Assembly (NCBI RefSeq): GCF_002967765.1
Contig: NZ_PUHY01000006.1
Span: 558,001 to 622,000, forward strand
DNA from: Blastopirellula marina
Lineage (GTDB): Bacteria; Planctomycetota; Planctomycetia; Pirellulales; Pirellulaceae
DNA: 64,000 nt
Direction: 5' to 3'
Of the stretch, positions 1-10,227 are shown piece after piece. The position numbers were made by a program, and so were the translations under genes. The notes under the pieces were generated by a model that searched no databases, was not told the origin of the DNA, and saw only the letters and a program-made list of their open reading frames with translations. Every line of letters begins with the position of its first letter. The stretch's first letter is position 1.

Positions 1-1346
1 TCTGGGATCGGTACTAAATCGACGCCACCCAAGATTCGGCGATAGGCCTGTGTGTACGTTAACACCGCACAGATGAGCACAACTCCAATCAAGAATCGTG
101 TGCGTCGTGTTAACAGTGGAAGGCTAAGGACCATCGTGGCCAACACCGTACCCATGGCCTTGGTGAATCCGCTGAAGTCGATCCAAATCACTTCCGACAT
201 TAAAGTAAGTACCAGAAAGTACGGCAGCAAGATTGGCGACAATGCCCACTTTCGGCGCACGTTCCACAGAACCCAAAACCCCAGAATCATCACGGCGAAA
301 TAGAATGGCCGGATCACATAGTTGGGCGAGTTGAAGGAGGATCGGAAGAACGCAAAGAACGGATAATCGAGAATCGTTCCACCGGCTGATTGCGAACCTG
401 TTTGACCGAACACTCGGTAGAGATAAACCTGCCAAGCGACAAACACAAAGCATGGGATCGCCAAAATGAACAGTTGCCAAACCGGAGTTCGGTAGGCCCA
501 ATAGTTCCATGCGCTTGGTCGGCCATCGAGTACCGTCGGTTCTTCGATTGACGGCGGGGCGACCATCAACCAATTTGCCAGACTCATTAGCCCCATCTTC
601 CGCAGCACAGTGATCACCCAGCCACCGTCATCTGGATTGCCCTTCCAAGGAACAAAACCAGCGAATGAGGCAGCAAATACCGCAGCGGCGATCGCGAAAT
701 AAGGTTCCCGCGTTAAGCACATCATGGATGCGGCCAACGCATAGGCAATCGGGGTTCCACGAATCAGCGACAGCATCGCCAGAATAAAGAAGGCATCGGC
801 CAGCGGATCTGGCTGGCCATGCAGCAAGCAAATCGGAATGCCCAAATTCGCAGACCATCCTAAGCACCATAACGGCGAATAACCATGAGCGAACAGCCAA
901 GCCGCCAGCGCCCCCATCGCCAGCCCCAAGAAGGGAAGCGAAGCGAATAGGTACATTTGCGGCGAAACGTAATCGCTGCCGGTAAGCGTGGCAAAGCACC
1001 AAGCCACCAGCGGCAAACCAATTCGTTGATAGCGATACGGAGGCGCATCGATGTGTTGGTAAGCTTCCGGTTTTGGGTTCAAGTAGTTCGATTGTAGGTA
1101 ATAGAATTGACCATCCCAGCCGACTTCACAGTTCGGAACGACTCCCCTTTCGTAAAGCTGATCTGGCACGCCGAACTGGTAGCCAGAAAGCAACATACCG
1201 CTCCACTCGCCACAATGCCGTGCTTGCACCGCTAAAAACAGAATGCCGTATGCGAGCAGAGTGCCGACGATTGCTGTAATCACAAAGACAGCGATCAGGC
1301 TTCTTTGAGAGACCTTCGATGGCGCGGCAGCGGAATCCGATTCCAT
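1..1346 (-). CDS. Multi-spanning membrane protein, possible GT-C-like glycosyltransferase (partial, cut at left edge)
   Basis: An uninterrupted minus-strand frame begins at the ATG at 1344-1346 and stays open to the window edge, giving at least 448 residues with no stop. It has one N-terminal membrane segment (about residues 17-42) and then many hydrophobic segments. After the first segment comes a periplasmic-type stretch with GQFYYLQS and, about 20 residues on, PYRYQRIGLPLVAW. This motif order is typical of polytopic GT-C-like proteins that use lipid-linked sugars for surface glycopolymer assembly. The family link is my recognition of the motif, not a search result. The C-terminus is missing. 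The start lies 128 bp downstream of the sulfatase on the same strand. Third-position patterns and the membrane topology both support this frame over the overlapping shorter frames. Confidence 0.75.
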   Translation of the reverse strand, partial: MESDSAAAPSKVSQRSLIAVFVITAIVGTLLAYGILFLAVQARHCGEWSGMLLSGYQFGVPDQLYERGVVPNCEVGWDGQFYYLQSNYLNPKPEAYQHIDAPPYRYQRIGLPLVAWCFATLTGSDYVSPQMYLFASLPFLGLAMGALAAWLFAHGYSPLWCLGWSANLGIPICLLHGQPDPLADAFFILAMLSLIRGTPIAYALAASMMCLTREPYFAIAAAVFAASFAGFVPWKGNPDDGGWVITVLRKMGLMSLANWLMVAPPSIEEPTVLDGRPSAWNYWAYRTPVWQLFILAIPCFVFVAWQVYLYRVFGQTGSQSAGGTILDYPFFAFFRSSFNSPNYVIRPFYFAVMILGFWVLWNVRRKWALSPILLPYFLVLTLMSEVIWIDFSGFTKAMGTVLATMVLSLPLLTRRTRFLIGVVLICAVLTYTQAYRRILGGVDLVPIP

Positions 1347-1474
1347 GAGACTTCAACCAGGCTTCGTGTTCGCAGAACGTCGAACGAACCCAATGGCATG
1401 AAGGGGTTCGCGAATTGCAAGACAGAATAACCCAGCTTATCCAATTAGCCAATACGAGTTTGACCGCTTGCCGC

Positions 1475-3400
1475 TTAGGGAGAGACGCGATGGACGTACA
1501 AATAGTAAACGCCGCAAATCTCTTTTTTCGTATCGTCCAGGAGTGTGGCCTGGATTTCCACAGGACCTTTTTCAAGCATTGTTTCAAACTCGAAGGCCGT
1601 AAGATCCTTGGTTGGCTGATCGATATCGTGAACCTCGTCATTGATACGCATCCGAGCATGGTAAATCGGCAGAGCGCGACCTTTCACGTAGGTACCATCG
1701 GTCACCTTCGTCTCAGGACAATCCTCCGCCAACTTTAAGCCACTTTCCTTGGGCCAACGTCGTAGTTCAAATGCGTAGGTTCCTGGCTCAGCCACCGTTA
1801 CGTGCCAACTGCCATCTTTGCGGACGCCGCGCCGAATTTGCACTTGTTGATCGACGAATACATCGAGCCATTCGCAAGCGGAAAGCAAAAGCGGATTCTC
1901 TGAATCCGAACCGAGGATTACTCGTTGCGGTGTGAGGACGTCCCCCTTGACCTCATCCCACCAAGCATCAAGATGCGCCCGCAGTTGCTGGACGACTTCG
2001 GGATGATCGGCTGCAACGTCGTTGTCTTGATGCGGATCATCTTCAACATTGTAGAGGGCACGGTTCTCCAACAGTCGCCAGTCTTTCCACATCACACAGG
2101 CACCGTTCTTTTGTGGAATCGCCGGGTTGCCTTTCGTGTAACTGACTTTGAAACTTGGCATCCGGCTGTAATTGATCACCAGCATTCGCTCAGGCAAGCT
2201 TACATTCTCATTCAATAGAACCGGCTTCAAACTCATTCCGTCGAGCGTCTCTGGAAGATGCTTGGCATTCCCACTCAAGTCAGCCAGCGTGGGCAGTAAG
2301 TCTTGGACATGAGACAAGTCATCAACCTCGTGCGGCTTGCTAAGTCCAGCGGGCCAACGAATGAAACAAGGAACGCGATGTCCCCCTTCCCATAAGGTGG
2401 TCTTCTTTCCACGCATGCCGGCGTTGTAGTAATCCGGCCCCATCGTGCTGCCGTTGTCGGTTAGAAAGACCACAATCGTATTCTCTTTCAACCCAGCGCG
2501 TTCTAAGGCTTGATCGAAACGGCCCACGTTGTCGTCGATGTTCGCTCCCATTGCCAGAAAGCTCACCAGGTTCTCACGCTGCTGTGATCTCAGGTCTTTC
2601 ACGATCTCTGGATTCTTTTGCATGGCTTGCCGAATCGGTTCGCGATATTCATCCGGCACAAACCAAGGCCAATGCGCTGCGTTCAAGGCGATGTAAGCGA
2701 AGAATGGTCGGTCGTCATCTCCGCTCTCAATCCACTTGGTAGCTTCCTGGAAGAAGACGTCAGTGCAATAACCGGCGTACTTCTCTCGCTTTGTATTGTG
2801 AACGTAAGTATCCTCGAAGTAGTCGTTATCCCAATAGTCAGGGACACTGTTAATATGCGAAGAAGGAAACCACACGGCTTCATCGAATCCACGATCCTCA
2901 GGCCGAAACGGATAGTTATCCCCCAAGTGCCATTTGCCAAAGTGACCCGTGCGATAGCCGGCGGCGCGGAAGACATCGGCCATTGTCTTGAGTTCTGGAC
3001 GAAGTAGCGTGCGACCACTACTTACATTGATCGCACCATTGCGAAACGCATCAAGCCCCGATAAAAGTTGCCCGCGTGTGGGCGTGCACATCGGCGATAC
3101 ATGAAAGTCAGTTAGCCGAACGCCCTCCTTGGCCAAAGCATCAATATTCGGCGTGCTGGCGATCGGATTACCATTGCAAGAGAACTCGCCGTAGCCTTGA
3201 TCGTCGGTCAGTATTACCACAACGTTTGGGCGGTTGTTCGATTCCGCATTAAGTTGTGCTGCAAGAACAAATTGCGTAAAGAAAACTGCACTGAACAACA
3301 ATGCCAGTGTAGTTATCCGCTGTAGTAGATGACGCGAGAATGTTCGGTGGCAATCTAGCTTGCTAAGAATTTGCGTCGAAACGGCAAGGAATTGAAGCAT
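1475..3400 (-). CDS. Sulfatase (arylsulfatase-type, formylglycine-dependent)
   Basis: This is a secreted type I sulfatase, which hydrolyses sulfate esters, probably on sulfated polysaccharides. The N-terminal hydrophobic stretch TTLALLFSAVFFTQFVLAA is a signal peptide. It is followed by the metal-binding start of the sulfatase fold (RPNVVVILTDDQGYG) and the active-site signature CTPTRGQLLSG. Its Cys should be converted to formylglycine by an FGE enzyme, which is not encoded in this window. GKWHLGD and the later DNGSTMGPD stretch carry further conserved residues. The C-terminal 150 residues look like a beta-rich accessory part. The start is uncertain: in-frame ATGs at 3482-3484, 3410-3412 and 3398-3400 are all possible. 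I chose 3400 because GGGA lies 8 nt upstream of it. The substrate cannot be read from the sequence. Confidence 0.93.
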   Translation of the reverse strand: MLQFLAVSTQILSKLDCHRTFSRHLLQRITTLALLFSAVFFTQFVLAAQLNAESNNRPNVVVILTDDQGYGEFSCNGNPIASTPNIDALAKEGVRLTDFHVSPMCTPTRGQLLSGLDAFRNGAINVSSGRTLLRPELKTMADVFRAAGYRTGHFGKWHLGDNYPFRPEDRGFDEAVWFPSSHINSVPDYWDNDYFEDTYVHNTKREKYAGYCTDVFFQEATKWIESGDDDRPFFAYIALNAAHWPWFVPDEYREPIRQAMQKNPEIVKDLRSQQRENLVSFLAMGANIDDNVGRFDQALERAGLKENTIVVFLTDNGSTMGPDYYNAGMRGKKTTLWEGGHRVPCFIRWPAGLSKPHEVDDLSHVQDLLPTLADLSGNAKHLPETLDGMSLKPVLLNENVSLPERMLVINYSRMPSFKVSYTKGNPAIPQKNGACVMWKDWRLLENRALYNVEDDPHQDNDVAADHPEVVQQLRAHLDAWWDEVKGDVLTPQRVILGSDSENPLLLSACEWLDVFVDQQVQIRRGVRKDGSWHVTVAEPGTYAFELRRWPKESGLKLAEDCPETKVTDGTYVKGRALPIYHARMRINDEVHDIDQPTKDLTAFEFETMLEKGPVEIQATLLDDTKKEICGVYYLYVHRVSP

Positions 3401-3527
3401 GATGAATCCCATTCTTTGGATTATGGGTGCAATGCGCTCGTATCTGCTGCAAGACAAGCGATGTACAGGGGCTTGTACACACAAGAAAGGACCATGGGAT
3501 CACGAGTTGCAACCCGTATGCTGATCC

Positions 3528-3565
3528 CTAGGCAGTAAGGAACCGAAACCGGTTCCCGCCCCTAG
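3528..3565. repeat. Nested inverted repeat upstream of the sulfatase
   Basis: Outer arms CTAGG (3528-3532) and CCTAG (3561-3565) enclose perfect inner arms GGAACC (3539-3544) and GGTTCC (3551-3556) around a 6-nt loop. It lies about 130-160 bp upstream of the chosen sulfatase start. It could be an operator or a structured leader. No T-run follows on either strand, so it is not a classical terminator. Confidence 0.35.
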
Positions 3566-4031
3566 TGTCCTCTCTCTACTTTTCTAAGTCAATTCCCGGC
3601 GGCAACCTGCTTATCGTATGGGGGTTAATACAAAATAGATTGGCGGCGTTTCTGAAAACACTGCTTCGTGATGGAAGCAAGTCCATTTTCCGAAATAGAA
3701 AAGGTGGCTTCCGGCCATCTCCTTGAGACAACTCCATAAATGAACTGCCTCGTGAAGAACTGCACCGCAGATGGCGGCCAACGAGTCTAGCACTTAAGGC
3801 GAGGCACTCGTCACAAAGCGTTCAGAAGGCCACAGTGAAGATGCACGCGATAGGGGCAAACCGCAAGTAAGCGAGACTGCCATGCAGAGCGAGAAGGCGA
3901 TCAGAAAGAGCAGTAACCTTGAAGCGAAGTCACAGGAAAATCAATTAGCGAACGCCTGAGCTTTACCACGAGGAAAATCTGTTGCAATTTTCTGATAGGT
4001 ATTTCAAGACACAACAGCTCGATTGCAGGTT

Positions 4032-4051
4032 AAAAAGTTGATCTGAATCAA
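4032..4051 (-). terminator. Weak terminator-like hairpin after the dab operon
   Basis: Read on the minus strand, TTGAT - TCAG - ATCAA is followed after one C by TTTTT. It starts 12 nt past the stop codon of the last operon gene. The stem has only five mostly A:T pairs, so termination here is a guess from position and T-run. Confidence 0.3.
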
Positions 4052-4063
4052 AATCGGATTGGT

Positions 4064-5494
4064 TTATTTCTCGCTACCAAGATTTTGCTCTTGATGTGGC
4101 GTGACGCTCTCAGCACCACGTAGCTTGATCAGGGAAGTGGCGGCGTGATAGCGCGAAATAACTCCCGGTTGTGGATAGACACCGCCGCCAATGATCAATA
4201 CTACCATAATCAAGATGGTCACGCGTTCAGAAGGTCGGCACACGAGCGATGCTGTCGCTACGTGGCGTGTCCCAGTGAACACGTGAAAGTAGGCTTTGAC
4301 GACAGCAATGCCGTTCAATGCTGTCGCCATGACAACAGCGAAGCCAATCATTGGATAGACATCAACCGCTCCCTCTACAAGCAGTTCCGTGCCGATGAAA
4401 CCGATCGTGCCTGGGAAACCGATGGAGGCCAACCCCGTCAGCAAGAACATGTTTGCGAGAAACGGCGTGTGTTCGTATAGCCCATGGAATCCATCTAGCG
4501 AGAGTCGCCCTGTGCGCGCCTCGACCGATCGTAACGCGAGGCCAAACCCCAATTGGGATATTCCAACAGAAAGCCAAACGCACAATGCTCCGGTAAGGCC
4601 AATCGGCGTAGCCATTTCCAGGCCAACCAGAATCAGAGAAGAATGGCTTAGAAAGACGTAGCAAAAGAAACGACGTGATTCCTTCTGAACAAGAGCCATG
4701 CCGGCAGCATAGACCGCGGTTACCAAGGATAAGATCGCAATACTCTGCAAAGCCCACGAAGGAGCAATCGGGAAGACCAGCCGTATAATGGCATAGGCAC
4801 CTGCCATCGGCGTGACAAACAATAGTGCCGTCCCAAACGTTGCCTTATCAAACAGATCAGACATCCAGCAGTGCAAAGGAAATATGCCGCTACGAATCAG
4901 CGCACCCGCTGTCAGAAGGCAACCAGCCAGAACAGGCGGATCTGTCACCGATGCCTCTGGCCCCACCAAACATTGGCCTACCACCAACAGTCCCACAAAC
5001 AAGCTCATATGAAACACGTACACACGAGTTGATTGGCGACGTTTACGCAGTTCGATCCACGGGGGAATGACTCCCACGATCAACAAAAGAATAATGATCC
5101 ATGGCTCACGGCATGCTAGTGTGGCGAGTAAGACGGCTTCCGAAAAAAGAGTCAGGGCGAACGAAAATCGATTGATTTTCGTACGAAGTGTGGTCAACAC
5201 GGTCGCGAAATAAAGTAACGCCCCAAGCGGAAGGAGTGGAGCACTCAATTCATCGACGACGAATTTCTCATTCAAATTGAAGAGCCGAAAAAGGTCCCAG
5301 CGATCATGTGCTTGAAAGGAATGGAGCAACGCAAAATCTGCCCATTCTCCACAGGCAAACAATAACGTCACGCCACAAGTTGCAACGCTAACCTTCCACG
5401 CTCGATCTCGACTCCTCATCACGGACACGGCAATGGCGCCAAATAGCGGCATAGCCATGGCCAGGCTTAGCCATGGCAGGTGAAATTCTGACAT
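4064..5494 (-). CDS. NuoM/ND2-4-like membrane subunit of the DAB inorganic-carbon system
   Basis: A 476-residue polytopic membrane protein of the proton-conducting transporter (ND2/ND4/Mrp antiporter-like) family, with about 12-14 hydrophobic segments. Recognisable family landmarks are [16 protein letters not shown] near residue 82, [16 protein letters not shown] near 200 and [18 protein letters not shown] near 272. The residues that normally make the proton path look altered. By manual alignment the TM5 glutamate of NuoM/NuoL (W-E) is Ile at about 139, and the TM7 lysine is Arg201. Its ATG overlaps the stop of the NuoL-like gene by one base (TAATG), so the two are translationally coupled. 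It is the third gene of the dab operon. Ordinary DAB modules have a single NuoL-like DabB, so this is an extra subunit, perhaps structural. Confidence 0.85.
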   Translation of the reverse strand: MSEFHLPWLSLAMAMPLFGAIAVSVMRSRDRAWKVSVATCGVTLLFACGEWADFALLHSFQAHDRWDLFRLFNLNEKFVVDELSAPLLPLGALLYFATVLTTLRTKINRFSFALTLFSEAVLLATLACREPWIIILLLIVGVIPPWIELRKRRQSTRVYVFHMSLFVGLLVVGQCLVGPEASVTDPPVLAGCLLTAGALIRSGIFPLHCWMSDLFDKATFGTALLFVTPMAGAYAIIRLVFPIAPSWALQSIAILSLVTAVYAAGMALVQKESRRFFCYVFLSHSSLILVGLEMATPIGLTGALCVWLSVGISQLGFGLALRSVEARTGRLSLDGFHGLYEHTPFLANMFLLTGLASIGFPGTIGFIGTELLVEGAVDVYPMIGFAVVMATALNGIAVVKAYFHVFTGTRHVATASLVCRPSERVTILIMVVLIIGGGVYPQPGVISRYHAATSLIKLRGAESVTPHQEQNLGSEK

Positions 5495-6882
5495 TACTCG
5501 ACGTCCTCCAGTGAATCTCCGTAGGGCGCCAAGCGATCTGCCCCATGCGAGTCACCACCAGACAGGAGATCCGTCCAACGCTTCTCCATGGAATCGCAGA
5601 AACGAAAGAGACTTGTAAACGGATGGGCAATCCAGCGATTTAGCAAAGCGTCGAGAAAGCCTCTCTCCATAGCGAATCGATACAGCCAAATCCGACTTGG
5701 AGAAATAGAGACCGACTTATCTACCGTATCGCCACTTAAGTGCATTCCTACGGCATTTTCCAACATCCGATAGTCCTTCAATACCGAAGGTGCTCGCAAT
5801 AGCTGCAGCGTCCTCAAACAAGCGTGGCCAATCATATGAATGAGAGCTACATATCGTAGCCCCAATCCAATCTCGACGGTAATAATCCCCACTTGGGTCA
5901 GCGAGGCGAAAGCCAGAGCGTTCTTCACATCGCACTGTGCACGTGATGCGATGGCTCCAAAGACGGCGGACGTGATTCCCAGCATTACGACGGCAATACG
6001 TAGTGGGATCGAGACATCGAGCAAAGGGCTTACTCGCAGCAATAAAAACACACCCAGATGAACAGACAGTGCTCCATAGAACACGGCACTCGAAGGAGTA
6101 GGACCTTCCATCGCACGGGGTATCCACCCCGAAAACGGCACCATGCCTGACTTTCCCGCTGCTGCCAAGAGAAGAAGAAGGCCAACCACCAGGGCGGATG
6201 TGGAGCCAATCGCCGCCTCTCCGTACGGCCAGGGACCAGATCCCATCAAGCCGTCGAAGTCGCCGGCGCCGGTCAAGTGATGCATGGCCAAGGCGGCGAT
6301 TAGAAAAGCAGCATCCGCGATGCGATATGTCGCCCATACTCGAAGTCCGTTACGAACAGGCGCCGGACGTTCATGGAAATAGGCAACAAGAAGCGCGGAC
6401 GACAACCCGACCAATTCCCAGCCGAAAAAAAGGGTCTCGATCGTGCCCGCCAGCGAGGAAACAACCATGCCCAAGAGGAACAATGCGTAGAGCAGAAAAA
6501 AACGCCTATAGCCGCGGTCTCGATGCAAATAGACCGACGCGAACGCCCCGACTGTCCCACAAAGGACAAATGTAAGGATGACAAATGGAACAGAAAGTCG
6601 ATCGAAAACGAATTTCAAATGAAAGTGAAAGTGCTCTTGCGAAAGAGAAACCCAGTTTCCAAATTCGATTGGAACATGGCGTAAGCCTGAGACCAGCATT
6701 ACTCCAAGGATGCATACGGAGGCTAGGAACCCGGCAACGACAGCACCTTTTGTCAATTTCGACTGAGTCGCTTCGCTGAGATGGAGTCCCATCAAAAGCG
6801 GAAGACCAAGTGAGCTCAACAGGATTGTCGGGCTGGCGACGACAACAACGCCTAAAATGTAAAGAACGGATTCGACCGTCAT
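5494..6882 (-). CDS. dabB: NuoL/ND5-like membrane subunit, DabB
   Basis: A 462-residue membrane protein of the NuoL/MrpA-like family; complex I NuoL is about 610 residues, so the long C-terminal lateral helix is absent. The family's key charged residues are present: the TM5 glutamate in FFGWELVG (E156), the TM7 lysine in [16 protein letters not shown] (K244), the [10 protein letters not shown] loop, and [15 protein letters not shown]. In DAB systems DabB couples a cation gradient, probably protons, to DabA, which hydrates CO2 to bicarbonate one way inside the cell. The start lies 2 bp after the dabA stop, with GGAG inside the dabA end as ribosome site, which indicates coupling. Symbol assigned from context and motifs; without dabA next door it would be called only a NuoL-like protein. 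Confidence 0.88.
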   Translation of the reverse strand: MTVESVLYILGVVVVASPTILLSSLGLPLLMGLHLSEATQSKLTKGAVVAGFLASVCILGVMLVSGLRHVPIEFGNWVSLSQEHFHFHLKFVFDRLSVPFVILTFVLCGTVGAFASVYLHRDRGYRRFFLLYALFLLGMVVSSLAGTIETLFFGWELVGLSSALLVAYFHERPAPVRNGLRVWATYRIADAAFLIAALAMHHLTGAGDFDGLMGSGPWPYGEAAIGSTSALVVGLLLLLAAAGKSGMVPFSGWIPRAMEGPTPSSAVFYGALSVHLGVFLLLRVSPLLDVSIPLRIAVVMLGITSAVFGAIASRAQCDVKNALAFASLTQVGIITVEIGLGLRYVALIHMIGHACLRTLQLLRAPSVLKDYRMLENAVGMHLSGDTVDKSVSISPSRIWLYRFAMERGFLDALLNRWIAHPFTSLFRFCDSMEKRWTDLLSGGDSHGADRLAPYGDSLEDVE

Positions 6883-6884
6883 CG

Positions 6885-9800
6885 CTACTCCATTGCATCC
6901 GCGATCGTGAAGAATTGCACGTTATCTCTTGATCCTTGGTAACATGCCACGGACGAAGGTGCTAAAGGAAGGAAGGTGCCACCGAATTCGTAGGGCGCGA
7001 AACTTCCATTTCGATAAACCTGCACTTCCGACGTTGCCGGATCGATGACCGCCAAGTGAATCCACATACCACGACAGAGTCGACCAATCGCCTCATTGCG
7101 TTGCATTATAGAGAGCATCGCCTCCGGCGTAGACTCAACAACAAAGAGCATACGAAGTGGCTCATGGATCTCGACCATCTGCTGGTAGAGGCCAGTTCTT
7201 AAGTCGCTTGATGTACCTTCCATCACGCCCAGCATCGACACGATGTTATGGGGTAGCTTCGATCCGGAACCGTAGACGACATGGTCAATACGCGAGAAGT
7301 AGTATTCAAGATTGATTCCCGCACAAACGGGAATTACTGCTGCCAGGATCCGGGCAAGAATGGAGTGTTCGTTGTCGTCCTGGGCAGGATCGTACGACGT
7401 GAGAAAGGCTCGGCGATCGAGAAACAACCCTCGCGACCACTGGCGTCGTCCGACAATACAAATCGCATTTGTCGCATGGTTGTATTCCGGACGAGCTTGA
7501 GAAAAATCTTGTGCGCGGGACTCGACGTGGCGAATCGCTTCGCGCTGAGAAATGGAAAGGGGAGCCGAAACAAACCTTCGGCAACGTTCGTGGGCATTTC
7601 GTCCACGTGCCTCTTCCATCGCATCCCGGGCGGCTTCAAAATCTCGATGGTGCGATGCGGGCAAAAGATCTAAATCGAAGAAAACGACCGAGTCATCACA
7701 CGTATTATGATAGGCTCCAACGAAAACGGTGTCATCCGGAATAGAAATCCCCGCCTCTCTGACTTTCGATCGCACTCGCCAATCATTCGCCATTTTGGCA
7801 AATGCTCTCGCATTCGGACCACCTCGTTTTCCAGCACATGCGCCGCAACAGTAGGCCGACTCGTGAGGATTGTTTAAGCTTGAAGAACCATGACCGCAAA
7901 TGACGAACAAACGAGAGAATACTTCCGACCGTGTTAGACCGATGTCCTGAAGAAGCCTTACAACAACGGCCGCCATTTCGTCACGGCTGAAGCCAATGTG
8001 TCCGTTTTCTGGTCCGGGCGTATCTTCATACCGTTCCAACTGGAGGGTCGTTACGGGTGGTGGCTGTAGTAGCGTGCCCAATTTCCTTCGGATCCGAGCC
8101 GTTAAATGCGGAAATAGTACACCAGCCACGAGGGGTACAGTGGCGAGCGATCCAATGATACCGGCAACGATGCCTCCCAAGAATGTCCGGCTATGTGTTT
8201 GGAATACATGTCCAGCCAGCCCCAATTGCCGCCTCAACTGTGCTCGCTCTTGATGAAGTCCTTCAAACGTGTAGCCAACGTCCTCCTGAACATAGTTACT
8301 AGGGGTAATCACATTGGGACATAACGGCTGATAGAAACTGTCGGCTGCTCCTCGATAATACATGGCCACAGCAAAGAACCCTGCGGCTCCAAACGTCTCA
8401 CACGAGGGATGTACTTCCTCCAAGTGCCTCCTGAAAGACTCTTCACGGTCGTCAATGCAAGTCAGGATTTGAAAGCTGGGACGTGATGTTCCTGGTTCGG
8501 GCCGAGTATCGCGGGGCTTTCGCGTATGACTTACGAATGCATCCAAGGCTTCCCGGCGATATTTTCGCTCAAACGCCTCGTGATAGATTCGACGGCGCTC
8601 GATCGATGAAAATCCTTCCGCCTCGTCATGAAGTTCCTGCCAATGAGACTGACTCAACTCCAGCAGTTGCAACGGCTGCCAGCCAAGCGTTTGAGCAACT
8701 TGGAACAGGAGGAATGCTCGGCGTTCAATACTCAGTGGATGCGACTTGGACAACTTCCTTCGAGCGAATTGAATTACTTCTGCGGCGGAACTACGTTGCC
8801 CGGTTTCGGTTAAGCCTGCGTCGATGATGGCAAATCGCTCAAGAATCAAGTGAACCGCTAATAGGCCAAGCAACGAGCCTTGTGGAATACGATGGACGAC
8901 GGGACCGGCCCCTGACTCGATCTGCCAAATCATCCCTGCCCAACCACGCAAGCTCAGCAATGTTTGGGCCACAAATTCCTCGCGATCGCATTCCAAAATA
9001 CCTAGTTCTCGGAACGACTCTTCGATCGATTCTTCGGGAGAAATGCCAGATTGCTTTAATCGATGCAACTCATCGGGAAGTCCCTGTTGCCATCGTTCCG
9101 CAAAATAATTCGGCAGCGAGTATATCGACAAAAATGCTTGATAGAAACCTTCGCCACGGCAAGGCAATTCCCAATCGGAATAACCTTGATCCACATACGA
9201 AGCACAAAACCGAATTAACAAGTCATGCACGTTCCGGTCGATGTCGTCACCGAGCGAATTCAGTATTAGATTCCGAGGGCGGACCATGTGGTGGGTGTGT
9301 TGCCGAGGAGCGATCGCTCGAATTCCATTGCAGCAAATTCGCCATAGCAGATGCAACGAAAACGCTTCCCAGGCGGACTCGTCCCACTTCTGGTGATTCC
9401 GCCCCAATTTTGTCAGCAAACTATTCAGATCTGCATAGGGAGTCGACTGGGATGCCTGCTCTTGGCACAACCATTGCCGTGTACCTGCAATGATTCGGTC
9501 ACGTCGATCTTTGGCCACTTCCATGCGAAATCGATCGAGTGCATCGGTTTCGGCCAAGATCCACCGCAATTCCGCATCTGACCCTACATGGACCGGATGA
9601 CTAAGCATCGCGAGGCGGATCAGCTCGTGCGTCCCCAGTCCGTCAATCTGATCACGATTACCCAGATCCTCTCTCAGAACGGCCTGAAGGTCCTCATCCT
9701 TGATGCGGCCTTCCTTTAGGAGTTGACGATACTCTTGTTCTGGTAGATAGGGATGAGCCCCATAACGCTCCATCCCCATTATGACGGCTTGGTGAAAACT

Positions 9801-9959
9801 CTGTTCTTCAAAAGCGTGCAGAGTATTGTGATGAACAAATACTTCGATCGGCCCCTGCGAGGGCAACAGGTGCGCAGCATGCTGCACCCACATTCGAATT
9901 TCATCAGCTCTGGAAGATCCGTCGACTTTCTTGGTCGCAGAAACGGTGGTGTTTGTCAA
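6885..9959 (-). CDS. dabA: DUF2309 inorganic-carbon transporter subunit DabA
   Basis: A 1024-residue protein of the DUF2309/UPF0753 family, the carbonic-anhydrase-like catalytic subunit of DAB complexes. It binds peripherally to DabB at the inner membrane. The four residues expected to hold zinc and the catalytic aspartate are visible with the right spacing: C501 and D503 in TCIDDRE, H690 in CGHGSSS and C705 in YCCGACAG. H to C is 15 residues apart, as in the characterised Halothiobacillus protein (known for the family; spacing counted here). An N-terminal [11 protein letters not shown] motif is also typical. It is the first gene of a three-gene operon, 316 bp from the divergent beta-carbonic anhydrase, with a sigma-54-type promoter about 90 bp upstream of its start. 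Confidence 0.95.
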   Translation of the reverse strand: MTNTTVSATKKVDGSSRADEIRMWVQHAAHLLPSQGPIEVFVHHNTLHAFEEQSFHQAVIMGMERYGAHPYLPEQEYRQLLKEGRIKDEDLQAVLREDLGNRDQIDGLGTHELIRLAMLSHPVHVGSDAELRWILAETDALDRFRMEVAKDRRDRIIAGTRQWLCQEQASQSTPYADLNSLLTKLGRNHQKWDESAWEAFSLHLLWRICCNGIRAIAPRQHTHHMVRPRNLILNSLGDDIDRNVHDLLIRFCASYVDQGYSDWELPCRGEGFYQAFLSIYSLPNYFAERWQQGLPDELHRLKQSGISPEESIEESFRELGILECDREEFVAQTLLSLRGWAGMIWQIESGAGPVVHRIPQGSLLGLLAVHLILERFAIIDAGLTETGQRSSAAEVIQFARRKLSKSHPLSIERRAFLLFQVAQTLGWQPLQLLELSQSHWQELHDEAEGFSSIERRRIYHEAFERKYRREALDAFVSHTRKPRDTRPEPGTSRPSFQILTCIDDREESFRRHLEEVHPSCETFGAAGFFAVAMYYRGAADSFYQPLCPNVITPSNYVQEDVGYTFEGLHQERAQLRRQLGLAGHVFQTHSRTFLGGIVAGIIGSLATVPLVAGVLFPHLTARIRRKLGTLLQPPPVTTLQLERYEDTPGPENGHIGFSRDEMAAVVVRLLQDIGLTRSEVFSRLFVICGHGSSSLNNPHESAYCCGACAGKRGGPNARAFAKMANDWRVRSKVREAGISIPDDTVFVGAYHNTCDDSVVFFDLDLLPASHHRDFEAARDAMEEARGRNAHERCRRFVSAPLSISQREAIRHVESRAQDFSQARPEYNHATNAICIVGRRQWSRGLFLDRRAFLTSYDPAQDDNEHSILARILAAVIPVCAGINLEYYFSRIDHVVYGSGSKLPHNIVSMLGVMEGTSSDLRTGLYQQMVEIHEPLRMLFVVESTPEAMLSIMQRNEAIGRLCRGMWIHLAVIDPATSEVQVYRNGSFAPYEFGGTFLPLAPSSVACYQGSRDNVQFFTIADAME

Positions 9960-10048
9960 AGGTTAATCGGATCTAGATATTTTTTCAGAAAAATGCAAGC
10001 AAGGGAGGACGTAGGCGATGATGAAGGGTACGCAGATCGCGAGGTAAT

Positions 10049-10064
10049 TGCAATTCTCGTGCCT
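10049..10064 (-). promoter_or_regulatory. Sigma-54 (-24/-12) promoter for the dab operon
   Basis: Read on the minus strand the bases are AGGCACGAGAATTGCA. Apart from its first base this matches the sigma-54 consensus TGGCACG-N4-TTGCA. The invariant GG (10063-10062) and GC (10051-10050) are exactly 12 apart. Transcription would start near 10038, leaving a leader of about 80 nt before dabA. A GAFTGA-containing sigma-54 activator is encoded at 12429-13790, which strengthens the call. Confidence 0.75.
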
Positions 10065-10201
10065 AGATCGATTCTGTCATGGGGGAAGGTTCAGACTGTC
10101 CCATCTGGCTCGCTGATATTCGAATGTATTCACTTGGCACATAGAATTTCAGCAAGGGATGAGGACAGAAAAGTGCTTTGTGAATAGAATCTGTTGACGT
10201 G

Positions 10202-10227
10202 TGTCGTGCAGCAATTTGCAGGCGACA
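10202..10227. promoter_or_regulatory. Candidate activator-binding dyad (UAS)
   Basis: TGTCG (10202-10206) and CGACA (10223-10227) form a dyad with 16 bases between. The centre is about 150 bp upstream of the -24 element of the dab promoter and about 60 bp before the carbonic anhydrase start. That is the usual distance range for NtrC-type enhancer sites. No footprint or second copy supports it, so it is an inference. Confidence 0.35.

Larger units (their letters stand above)
3401..4063. other. Intergenic region without a convincing gene
   Basis: This 660-bp gap separates the sulfatase start from the end of the dab operon. The only frame of note, 3611-3793 on the minus strand (60 codons), has no Shine-Dalgarno site and no recognisable motif, and I do not call it. 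An extended dyad is present at 3528-3565 and a weak hairpin with a T-run at 4032-4051; both are listed separately. No tRNA-like cloverleaf was seen. Confidence 0.6.

Noticed and set aside
3611-3793. 60-codon open frame on the minus strand in the gap before the dab operon
   Set aside because: No ribosome site, no motif, and an odd composition for a planctomycete gene; chance frame.
10135-10150. TTGGCAC element that could be a second sigma-54 promoter facing the carbonic anhydrase
   Set aside because: The -24 half is perfect, but at the required distance the -12 half reads ATTT instead of TTGC; not called as a promoter.
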